This document shows, piece after piece, positions 54,974 through 64,000 of a stretch of DNA of 64,000 nucleotides. The stretch spans positions 124,001-188,000 of the forward strand of contig CALYLX010000137.1 in the NCBI GenBank assembly GCA_944990035.1, written 5' to 3'. The position numbers and the translations under genes were made by a program. Source of the stretch: Clitopilus passeckerianus. Taxonomy: Eukaryota; Basidiomycota; Agaricomycetes; Agaricales; Entolomataceae. Position 1 is the first letter of the stretch; each line of letters starts with the position of its first letter. Under the pieces are notes generated by a model that did no database searches, was not told the DNA's origin, and worked only from the letters and a program-made list of their open reading frames with translations.

Positions 54974-56513
54974 GATGTCTTCGGTACCACCACCATCTGC
55001 TGCAGCAGGCTCCTCTGCAGAGGACCAGGCAGCTGCCTTTGCCAACGATCCAAGGTATAGAATGAGCAGAAATATAAGTTGCACCGATTGATATTGTGTT
55101 AGAATCTATTTCTCCAAAGAAGCGGAAACATGGAGATTTGAAGAAGACGATGGCACTGAAATGGAATATGATTCAGCTAAAGGTGCTTGGGTGCCCCTAG
55201 TGAGCCATCGAGACCGTAACTACCAATGAGACTACACTAAACGCTATTCATGTTAGGTTGATGAAGATCTCGTCAAGCGGCAGCAAGCAGCATACTCCGT
55301 TGCCGGCGTCGACGAGGAGGTAAGCCATCCCACATAGAAACAGGGGCCACCGTCGCAACGAATGTACAGACACCAGCCGCACCCGTCCTAGCGCGTGAAA
55401 ACAAGAAGCGCAAAGAGCCTGAGGATTACACTGGATTCACCGGTGCTAGTGCACCAGCAGGACCCTCCACTAAGAAAGGCAAGAAGAGCACCACCGAGGT
55501 GAAGAAGTCGAAGAATACAGCGGTATATGTCACCGGCCTACCGCTGGATGCGGAGAGTGAGGAGATTGCGGAGAAGTTCTCGAAGTATGGTGTTTTGGAG
55601 GAAGATGATGAGGGTGAGCCGAAGATCAAGATGTATGCGAAGGACGATGGCTCGTTCAGTGGAGAGGCACTCGTGGTATATTTCAAGGAAGAGTCTGTGA
55701 CTCTGGCTGTGAGCCTCCTTGACGAAGCTGAGCTCCGGCTTGGCGACCCAAAGACCGTCATGAGGGTTTCCCAAGCCAACTTTGCTCATAAATCGTCCGG
55801 AGGTGGTGGTTCTAGCAATGGAGCAGGCGATGGTGCTCAACCACGTCGAGTTGTGGACAAGAAGAAAGCGACAAAGAGGATCGGAAAGATGCAAAGGTGA
55901 TGATTTATTTTTTCTCACAGCGATCTTTATTCATTCACGTTCATTTAGAAAACTGGCAGAGTGGGATGACGAAGATGGCTTTGGGCCATCCAAAGATCCT
56001 GACGAAGCCCCGGAACCGGCAATTCAAAATGCCCGCGTTGTTGTTCTAAAGCATATGTTTACACCGAAGGACCTCGAGGAAGATCCAACGCTGCTACTCG
56101 ATTTGAAGGAAGACGTACGAGAAGAATGTGAAACTCTTGGAGAGGTCACAAATGTTGTCCTCTACGACGTAAGTATTTGGGTATTCGACCTATTGCTAAC
56201 TTATCCACAGAGCTGATCATTACTTCAGAAAGAGAAGGACGGCATAATGACTGTCAAATTCCGCGATCCAATCAGCGCAACGGCCTGCCTACTGGTCAGT
56301 CTTACCTTCTTTTAGATGTTTCGTTTCCTGATCCCTGTCTCGCAGAAAATGCATGGCCGATTCTTCGCGGGCCGTCGCGTTGAAGCAACTCTTTTCACCG
56401 GCAGACAACGCTTCAAACGGTCAGGTGCAGGTGACGAGGACGAAGAAGAGGGCGCTGCTGCCGAGAAGAAGCGTTTGGATGACTTCGCTCAGTGGCTCAT
56501 GGATGAAGATTGA
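54974..56513 (+). CDS. Tat-SF1/Cus2-like U2 snRNP splicing factor
   Basis: A gene of about seven exons from ATG 54974 to the stop at 56511-56513. An acidic N-terminus contains YFSKEAETWRFEEDDGTEME and KGAWVPL, the Tyr/Trp-rich start typical of Cus2/Tat-SF1. RRM 1 begins NTAVYVTGLPLDAESEEIAE and includes YGVLEEDDEGEPKIKMY and GEALVVYFKEESVTLAVSLL. After a basic linker (KKKATKRIGKMQR) and KLAEWDDEDGFGPS comes RRM 2: ARVVVLKHMFTPKDLEEDPT, LLLDLKEDVREECETLGEVT, NVVLYD, GIMTVKFRDPISATACLLKM, HGRFFAGRRVEATLFTG, a U2AF-homology-type motif. The end FAQWLMDED is also typical. The protein helps U2 snRNP fold and bind SF3b during spliceosome assembly, a fitting role in a genome so rich in introns. Confidence 0.9.
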
Positions 56514-56680
56514 ATACTTCTACGAAACAATCACCATGAACCGTCCCAAGAAATCAAAGCTATCTGCCATTATATACTGTACACAACAATGTTCGAAAGC
56601 ACTGTCAGATAACTATTTAGTATCTATGTTGTTATCAATATCTATCCGAAAATGTATGATGGAAGTTGGTGTTGACGAAA

Positions 56681-59600
56681 TTACCAGCATGAGCACAAAG
56701 GTTGTTTGTTGACTATTTCCATGCGCTGTTGAAAGAACCCTGTCAGAATGCCATCCAAATCCAAGAGCAAATAGTCCATACCTCGGCAATGACAGTCCGT
56801 TTGGACAAGACGTCTTCATTCGTCACCCAATCCAAACCTCTCAACCCTGGACTGACACCATTAGGTGTCCTCGGCGAGACTCCCTCAACATGTGACATGG
56901 ATTTCGACATGGCAGCCAAGTCTTCCTCCGCAATAGAACTTGCATCATCATCCACCTCTTGCACAGTAGCCAACGGACTTCCGGGAGGCGAGAACGGCGA
57001 CGTAGGCTGCGCAGAGGTAGATGCCACAGGTGTTGAAGGTGCTGATGAACTCGGTTGAATCGGTTGAATCGAAACCTTCTTTGCAGAAGGAACGACACCA
57101 ACGTCCACCTCCTCGTCATCTACCGCGTCACTCGTGCCTAGCCGCTGCAGGCTAGCCTCAACCGCGTCTAAGCGTTCCAGATGCTCCAAGACAGTGACAC
57201 CAGTGGTCCCAGGATGCACTCGCTGGAACTTCGTGGCAAACGAAACCGGCCTTGGAGCCTCAGTTGAAGTCCTCCTCATGGGAGGAGGGAATTCCCCGCT
57301 TGTGCTATGGCTACGTTTTCGTTGAGGTGTGGGGACGCTAGCGGTGGAGACTCTGGACGCTGCAGATTGAGGTTCGCCAGTTTCATACAGTTCTTCGTTA
57401 ATCTCCAGCTCGTCATCCCAGACGAGAGCTTTCTTTCGGCGGGTCAACTCCAGAGGACCTGTCATGTGTTAGACCATGTGGATAAAATCTTTGATGTCTG
57501 GGCCTTACCCTCATCCTAAAAGTAAGAGTCAATACCTTGCATGCAAAGGTCAGGTAAAGGACATACCGAATGCTTAAGTGACTGAACAATATTCCAAGCT
57601 TGTCCCTTGATAACAGCCAGCTGTCTCTGTTCAAATGAATCAGTTCAAACTCTCCAAATGTCCGAGTTATCAATAACCAACCCTAAACATCTTGAGGTTG
57701 AAGTCCGGATCCACTGCGAACAGCTTCTCCATTTGATAAGCCGTCTCCTCCCACCAAGCCTTACTCGTAAGCAGCGGTAAGAAATGATTTCTCGTCTGTT
57801 CGCTAAACGGCCGACCAATGATGCTGACGGGGAGGTACAACCACCCATACGTGTACGATCTCCATCCTTGTGGGTGCTCGTGGGGGAAGGAGAGCGAGTT
57901 ATCAATGGCCGCGATATGAATATGCGGAGTCCTCGTGTAGTCATGGCTATGCGACGGGGAGTCATTTGACGGCTGGGGGGAGGCAAAGTAGGGGGAGGAT
58001 GTAGTCATTGCGGGTGCGCTGGACGAGGCTTCCCGTCGAAGTTCACTCATAACGGGCATTTCTTTGCGTACAGATCGGGAGGGTGCCACATCCACCAATG
58101 CTTTCTCATGGTCGCCTTCACAGTACTTGATCATATAGTTGTCGGCACCACGGTCCGTGTTGAGCATCAGGTAGTCTGAACAAGTCATTAGTCTCATATA
58201 CCACGGAGATTCTCCACAGATTACTTACCGAGAATAACAAGTTTCTCAAGTTCTTCCCTGAAACTCTTCTGCAAGAGTTGTGTCCAGTAAAACGGCCTTT
58301 CCGAATCTCCAGACTCGCTAGCATCATACATCACCCTTTCATCCTCGAAATCGGCATCGTCATACATGTCCTCTATGTCACCGGTCCTCCCACAAACAAT
58401 CTTGACAGTGTTCAAGAACCGTTTTGAGAAGTTCTTCTGTCGATGACTTGAATCATCAAAGGTGTCTGCAATTGAACGGCCAGGCCAGGGGTGTTTGCGC
58501 AGAAAGTCGGAGGCATCTGAACAGCCATCAGAGATGGAGATAGAAGTGAAGAGAGAGAGAGAGCACTGACCTTGAAAGCCATGCAAGAAATACTGCATAC
58601 TTCCTATTTTTTCAGGTAGAGGCTTGCCCTTCTTCGCCGCGCTTCGGTCGATCCAATCGTAAAAGAAGGCCTAGGCCCAAGATTGATGGTTCAATGACAG
58701 TCTACGAGGCGCAGATATATTAACTCACAGGACTTGACAAAGAAACGAGTTGCGTTGGTGGGACGATATTCAGCCCATTCGAGAATCCAATAATGAGGCT
58801 GCGGCTTCTGAGATATAACTATGGGTAATCGGTCAGGACTGGTGAAAAGAATGTGAAAGTGAGATAGCCCACCTTAGATTGGGTATAAGGCAAGCACGGC
58901 CGAAAGGAATTAGCCATCTAAATTGACGATGTATCCACTTGGTGGTCTGGAGAATATGTGAATGATGCGCTTCATGGAGGTGGACACGGTTTAGGCACCT
59001 TGGGATTAAGCCGCCCGTATGGCTCCTCGTCCTTGGGTTTGAATACGCTGGAGGATAATCAGCGGGATTCTTGGGTGGCATAATTGAGGTACTCACGCAA
59101 CCGTTTGTACCTTGCCGTCCACCTTGGCTCGAGCAAAGTACGAGCCTGACGATCCTTTCGTGATCATCTTGGGATGTATTCCTTCACTAATAGCACGCTT
59201 CACAGAAAGCACCAGCCTACGACCATGCGTTAGTAGCAGTTCGTCGTGTCGAACATCTTTACCTACGCATCAAAGTCCGCCTGCGTCATGGCTGGTTTAT
59301 GGTCCAGAGTCTTGGCCTAAATATTTGTTGCACTGTAAGTTATCGGGTAGACAGTTAGAAGGTCGTAAGAGCTCACGAATCCACGATATCCATGTATGAT
59401 AATCTGAGGCTCAAAGACACTGTGCCATATTGCTCTCTTCTCTGGACCTTGCTCTGCCTTCTTCTTCCTCCGTACTTTCTGAGCAATAGATTCGGTCCAC
59501 CTGGATAATTAACCGAGTAAGTCGGAGCATGATAGTAAGTAAACGCAAGTTCGAGTACCGTTTGAATGCTTTATCCAGTTTCTTGAGATCGATGCTTCCG

Positions 59601-59746
59601 GGGCGGCCTGGGCGGCGCAAGCTGCGCGAGGGGTTGGCTGGTTGGCTGGTTGAAGCCTCATTTGATTCACCAACGTCGGCCTCTCCTTCTTCCACCTCGT
59701 CAATTGACTGAGCAATTGGAGTATACCCCGTACGACTTGGTGCCAT
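56681..59746 (-). CDS. Type II phosphatidylinositol 4-kinase (Lsb6-like)
   Basis: Starts at ATG 59746 (MAPSRTGYTPIAQSIDEVEE) and ends at 56681 after a last splice giving ERMEIVNKQPLCSCW. The kinase core starts SFW-less with FDALVLSVKEAISEGIHPKM, then the nucleotide loop KGSSGSYFARAKVDGKVQTV and AVFKPKDEEPYGRLNPK, GLNIVPPTQLVSLSS, FFYDWIDRSAAKKGKPLPEK, IGSMQYFLHGFQDASDFLRK, catalytic DYLMLNTDRGADNYMIKYC, a disordered insert, then HIHIAAIDNSLSFPHEHPQG, WRSYTYGWLYLPVSIIGRPF. NTDRGADN carries the catalytic Asp and IAAIDNSLSFP the metal-binding Asp. This is the PI4K type II family, which makes PI4P on endosome, vacuole and trans-Golgi membranes. The C-terminal 200 residues are an acidic, Ser/Thr/Pro-rich tail. 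The palmitoylation CCPCC motif of animal enzymes was not seen. Confidence 0.92.
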
Positions 59747-60175
59747 GGCTTCAGGAGGTCCTTGGAGGTCGGCACAGTGGTACTGACGAAATGGCTCAGG
59801 CTTGGACTGCTGCTAATGGCAGGAGGTCACGTCACTCATCACAACGGCTTGCAGCGAGGTAACTCCGTTTGTACAAACCTGCGGATGCCCACAACGTTCG
59901 ATAAAGCTTTGGTTATCGTTATAAATCGGTAATAACAGAGGGCTCAGCTCAACTCGGGGACTGCTAGAGAATTTTACATCCGGCCAACACCACTGGGACT
60001 GTCGTTTCCATCTCATGAAATTCTAAATGCAGCTTGGCAAGTTTGCGCTCAGCGTATTAGTTTCTACTATGCCCATGTGAGCATGGGCGGCTTATACCAT
60101 CCGCTGCTCCATCGGCGCTGGCCAACTTAAATACTGAGGTGCAAATCCTTCCATACTCACCCTGGTTGCCCTATC
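59747..60175. other. Divergent promoter region, PI4K and FAD oxidase
   Basis: About 430 nt. No gene supported; open frames on both strands extend from the flanking genes without domains. The leader near 60125-60175 is pyrimidine-rich. Confidence 0.4.
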
Positions 60176-61944
60176 ATGTCAACAGCTTCCAAGATTACCG
60201 CTGCTTCTGGCCTGCTCAAAGAACGTTTTCCCGACCTACTTTTCGAACCTGGTCCGTGTTCAAAATTAACTATCTCGGATGATCATTCACACTTATATTC
60301 TCAAAGGCTCACAGGAATATGATAAGGATAATTTTCACTTCTTAGGGACCTCAAGCTTGCCATCTGTCTGCAGCATTCGGCCCTCATCGGTTGAGCAAGT
60401 CGGCGAAATTGTACGTCTCTAAACAGCTGCCCCAGTGTAACATCTCTGAATAATCTCTCAGCTCAAGATTGTTGGACGTGATGATATTCGCTGCCCATTC
60501 GCTGTAAGTCTCCCATTTCACACTGTTCGATGGGTGAATGAACTAACCAAAATATGAACAAAGGTCAAGAGCGGAGGCCACTCTGCAAACCTTGGCTTTA
60601 GCTCCACGACTGGAATTCAGATCTCTATGGCTAGCTTTAGAGACATCTCCTACGACGAAAAGTCGCAGACAGTAAGAATCGGAAGTGGCTTAACCTGGGA
60701 CGAAGTATACGCGGAACTCGAAAAGTACGGGGTCACAGTGGTTGGAGGCAGAATTGCGGGTGTAGGTCCGTGATTTGTTTTGTTAGCGCACATGGGCGCA
60801 TCTCATTGCTTGTGGATAGGCGTTGGCTTACTTCTCGGCGGTGGTTTCTCGTGGATCACGGAGGAATATGGTCTCAGCGTAGACACCATTGTCTCCTTCG
60901 ACCTCGTTCGCCCTGACGGTTCCTTTGTGGAGGTGACCGAGACCACAGAGCCTGACCTCTTTTTGCATTGAAGGGTAGCTTCAACAACTACGGGATCGTC
61001 ACTTCTTTCCAACTGAAGGCGTATCCCCTTGGCACCGTTTGGGTACACCTTTTCTCAACTTCTTACGACCACAGCTGATCTATGGATTTAGGCTGGCGTG
61101 ATCAACTATTCACTAGAACACAACGAAGAGATCCTTCGTGCAATTGAAGCCTTCAGCACTGGAAACACAAATATCAAGGCAGAGATGGGAGCAATATACA
61201 TCCTCGGCGGACCCGAGGTTCGTCAACTCTTCTCGTAAACAAACTTATTCTCACTGATTCTACTGTAACTTTAAAGCCAATCTGGCAAGTCTTATTCTTC
61301 CACAACGGACCAGACATGCCCAGCGTTTACCAGCCCTTCCTCGACATTCCATCCCTCTCCAAGGATGTAGGTCCACGAACACTATCTAAGTTCCTCGAAA
61401 TAGCGAACTTTCCTTCGTGAGTCGTCTCCTCTGTCGAACCTCCAAATCCCACTCAATAAAGAACAGTTCCCCAGGAGGCTGCGGGCACACCGTCCCAATC
61501 AATCAATACACCATTCCCATCCTGAAGAAGATCCAGCAAATATCCAACGACTTCCACGCTCAAGCCATGAGCGATGGCCGTTCTCTCACCGCAACCATCT
61601 TCATGGTCGAACCATTCATCAACGCCTTCCGCAAGAGCACGCCTTCCGCCTGGCCTCACTCCCCCGACCGCCCGCTCACCATCCCGATGCTCTGGACTAC
61701 CTTCTCCAATCCAGATGATGCATCGTACTTCCATGACAAAGTCGTGGAAGCAACTAGGGCTGTTCAGGAAACTGCTGTTCAGGAAGGACAGAGTAGGTGG
61801 GATGATGTTGCTTATCCCAACTATGCTATTGGGAGTACGCCCGCCGACAAACTGTATGGAGAGAACCTGCCTCGTCTGCAAGAGATTAGGACCAAAGTTG
61901 ACCCTAAGGGTGTCATGAGGTTGACTGGAGGGTTCAAGATATGA
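60176..61944 (+). pseudogene. FAD-linked oxidase (BBE-like), apparent 1-nt frameshift
   Basis: Starts MSTASKITAASGLLKERFPD and runs through about nine exons to KLTGGFKI-like end at 61944. It belongs to the FAD_binding_4/berberine-bridge family: LGTSSLPSVCSIRPSSVEQV, CPFAVKSGGHSANLGFSSTT with the GGH His that can bind FAD covalently, GVTVVGGRIAG, VGVGGLLLGGGFSWITEEYG, then YGIVTSFQLKAYPLGTVW and a substrate domain ending WDDVAYPNYAIGS. In the exon at about 60820-61045, EPDLF must be followed by FALKGSFNNYGIVTSF, but the run of five T at about 60959-60964 needs a sixth T to stay in frame. As written, the frame stops at 60969. All other parts look intact and splice normally, so this is either a recent null allele or a sequencing/assembly slip; the gene would otherwise code about 480 residues. 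It would oxidise a small alcohol or phenolic substrate. Confidence 0.75.
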
Positions 61945-62184
61945 TGTGGTAGATTCCGAGTATAGTTTCAGTAGATAAGTTTCCATTGTAGTTGTATAAA
62001 TTGACAGCAATCAGTATTTCAAGAGATACTTGAAGAATCTCAGGTTATAGGTCACTCGTCACCAATCAACTACAGCAGATAGTTATATTCAACCAGTCCA
62101 AGCAAAATGGCACTACAGATCGTCATAAAATATCATAAGATCAAAATCAAACGATGCTCAAACCAAGAAATTGATACAGGTATA
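61945..62184. other. Shared 3' region of two convergent genes
   Basis: About 240 nt, A/T-rich, between the oxidase stop and the acyltransferase stop. No gene seen. Confidence 0.4.
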
Positions 62185-64000
62185 TCACTCCTCATGAGTA
62201 GAATATCCCTCGCCTTCCGCCTCACTAGTCAACGCAGCCCACTCATTCGCCACATTTCCGCTCCCTTGCAACGGTCCTTTGGCGCCTTTCTTCTTCAAAA
62301 ACGAAAGCACCTCTTGAATATCCCGATACCCAACCTCCTGCTCAACACCGTCCACCTTTACCGATTTCACCGTTCCAAACTCCCGAGCCAGGTGGAGGCT
62401 GGCACGTGTCTGTTTCGACTGCTGAGTCTTGTGCAGGTGGTCGAAGAAGCTGGCTAGCGCTTTCACGGCCTCAACGCGAGCACGGAGGACATGGCGTACA
62501 AGTCGGCGGGAGGGAGGGCGACGCTTCGGTCGGGCCTGAACAGGGGGTTCCTCAATCGTCATTGAATCGACCGGATTATTGGAGATAGCAGAGGACGTTG
62601 GAGGGACATATGCGATACCGTTAGTGGGATTCTGATCAGGTGTTTGGCTGGGAGTCTTCGGTCTTTCCACCCACGGGTTCTCCTTGGGTAGGACGGGCTT
62701 CAAATAAGGTGCAAGGGCTGGTACCGATAGGTCCCATCGTTTAGGGACCCAAACACCTACCAGTACACGCCAGGCAGCAATTAGACGTTTCGCTCTGGAA
62801 GTCAAAGGTTAGCTTAGATCGAACAGAGATATAAGCTGACATACTGTTCGTAATTAGCTATACCAGAATATGTTAGCTAGAGCCACCAAAATCACTGTGG
62901 AAGCAACTCACCATCGATCATAGTGTTGTGATATTTGTGCACAACATACACAATTGAAGCAGCCATTATGGCTCCAAGAGGCGTATACTTGAGCAAGGAC
63001 CATAAGAAGAAAAACGCAGCGGGGTATATCAAAGGAGCGAAAGCAATCCAAACACAACCTTATTTTGGGCTTGTGTCTCTTCTTCGTCTTTGACCAGCCC
63101 AGCACCAGCACGGCCCATAAGATAAACAGGTAAAAAACAACAAGAGGGAGAATAAAGAAGGGAATGCGAATAAGAGCACTTATAGTATCACGAATTAGAA
63201 CCAAAACCGTGTAAAGCCTGCTGGGAAGTGGGGCAGGCATGTTCGGATCAAGAGAACGGGGAAGGGGCAGAGAAGAGAGGACAGAATTCGACAACTTCGA
63301 GGACTGGAGAAGAGAGTAATATTCAAGAAGATTGCGCCTGACTGAATTGAAGTTGGGTGTTATCTCCGGGGAGGAGAAAAGATCGACCAATCTAGTAAAT
63401 TGTGGTTAGCAACATAAACAGCTAGTCACAGAATGACTTTACGTCTGTGAAACTGGGACGAAATCATCCAAATTAATGGACTTCTGGTCTCCCTCCCAGA
63501 GTAGTTCACGGGCCATGCGAGCAGTGTACAAGGTGTCCCTGTCGTTTGAATTGAATGTCAACCCTGAGAACTGTGCGTAACATTCTCACTTACCAGTCAG
63601 GGGCGTTGATAGTGGACGACACTAGGGCATTCTCAATGGAGCGTGACAAGCGTTTGACCGCGGCACGTTGTGCACCTTCTGCGTCCGAAAGAAATTGTGC
63701 CTTGTACTCATCCATAGAAATTGCCTGCCCGTATCTGGTTGAAAATGGCGTCAGGTTTAAGAATTGAGACCCATGTCGCATACTCACTCAACAACCACAG
63801 CACTCCTATACTTGGACTTCTCCGTGTATACAATAGCCGCCGGAATAACCTTCACGTCCTTGATGTTCTGGTCGCCCTTCGTCTCACGGATCCATTTCGT
63901 AAACTCGAGCGCAGCCCAGGCGGCGCCATCCTTGACCTGCATAATCCGCGGTTCGGTGTAGCTAGTTCCTTCCGGAAAGAGTGCAACTGCCTCGCCCTGG
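62185..64000 (-). CDS. Glycerol-3-phosphate/DHAP acyltransferase (Sct1/Gpt2-like), 5' part beyond the window
   Basis: The stop is at 62185 and the gene continues past base 64000, so the N-terminal third is missing. The seen part begins with QGEAVALFPEGTSYTEPRIM, containing the acyltransferase block III motif FPEGTS, then VKVIPAAIVYTEKSKYRSAV, a GSQFLNLTPFSTRYGQAISM segment and RAAVKRLSRSIENALVSSTI. The C-terminal half has two membrane helices at about 63195-63110 (RIPFFILPLVVFYLFILWAV) and a following stretch, then a basic, Pro-rich tail ending YSTHEE. The membrane span after the catalytic part and the TAPDWDTLYTARMARELLWE-like helix match the fungal ER acyltransferases Sct1/Gpt2, which start glycerolipid synthesis. 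The HxxxxD block I would lie outside the window. Exon borders approximate. Confidence 0.82.

Overview
The window is nuclear DNA from a filamentous fungus, most probably a mushroom-forming basidiomycete (Agaricomycetes). The basis is its architecture: nearly every gene is cut by many very short introns (about 43-71 nt, GT..AG with a CTRAY-like branch point close to the acceptor), exons can be as short as 10-21 nt, intergenic spaces are short, and the gene set is a typical fungal one. Predicted proteins were assembled by eye across these introns; for the genes whose exons are listed, total lengths are multiples of three, which supports those models. No rRNA, CRISPR or intact transposon was found, and I cannot confirm any tRNA.

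Layout. 0.6-6.4 kb (+): a small secreted/membrane protein, a coiled-coil protein ending in a GATA-like zinc finger, and an unknown Pro-rich protein. 6.7-9.2 kb: a 75-aa I9 proteinase B inhibitor (-) divergent from a DNA-3-methyladenine glycosylase (+). 9.6-11.2 kb (+): a PAS-kinase-type Ser/Thr kinase. 11.6-18.5 kb (-): a large ArAE/FUSC-type membrane transporter and a cytochrome P450 in tandem. 19.0-20.9 kb (-): a mitochondrial PPR protein. 21.1-23.5 kb (+): the mitotic cohesin kleisin Rad21/Scc1. 23.9-24.8 kb (-): an AhpD/carboxymuconolactone decarboxylase-like protein. A gene-poor 2.6 kb gap follows.

27.4-32.5 kb: a sulfur module of two SSU1-like sulfite/anion exporters (+) flanking an ETHE1-like persulfide dioxygenase (-). 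33.2-34.9 kb (+): a secreted GH76 mannanase-like protein. 35.1-43.8 kb (-): a Sec7-PH Arf exchange factor and an AreA-type nitrogen GATA factor. 43.8-46.0 kb: empty. 46.0-50.1 kb (-): signal peptide peptidase and gamma-glutamyltransferase. 50.6-52.1 kb (+): an unknown disordered protein. 52.4-53.2 kb (-): a UPF0643-like protein. 54.0-56.5 kb (+): a complex I 21-kDa-type subunit and the Tat-SF1/Cus2 splicing factor. 56.7-59.7 kb (-): type II phosphatidylinositol 4-kinase. 60.2-61.9 kb (+): an FAD-linked oxidase with an apparent 1-nt frameshift. 62.2-64 kb (-): the 3' part of a glycerol-3-phosphate acyltransferase that runs off the right edge.

Most of these are unrelated housekeeping genes placed next to each other. 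The one stretch where neighbours plausibly work together is 27.4-32.5 kb: the ETHE1-like enzyme oxidises persulfide to sulfite, and two sulfite-pump-like transporters lie on either side of it. The P450 plus ArAE-type exporter pair is a weaker candidate for functional linkage. I did not find a clearly new defence-like or mobile system; the most interesting points are the sulfite module, a glycosylase fold split by a long disordered insert, a GATA-like finger with an enlarged loop, a probable GC-AG intron right after the Rad21 start codon, and the frameshifted oxidase.
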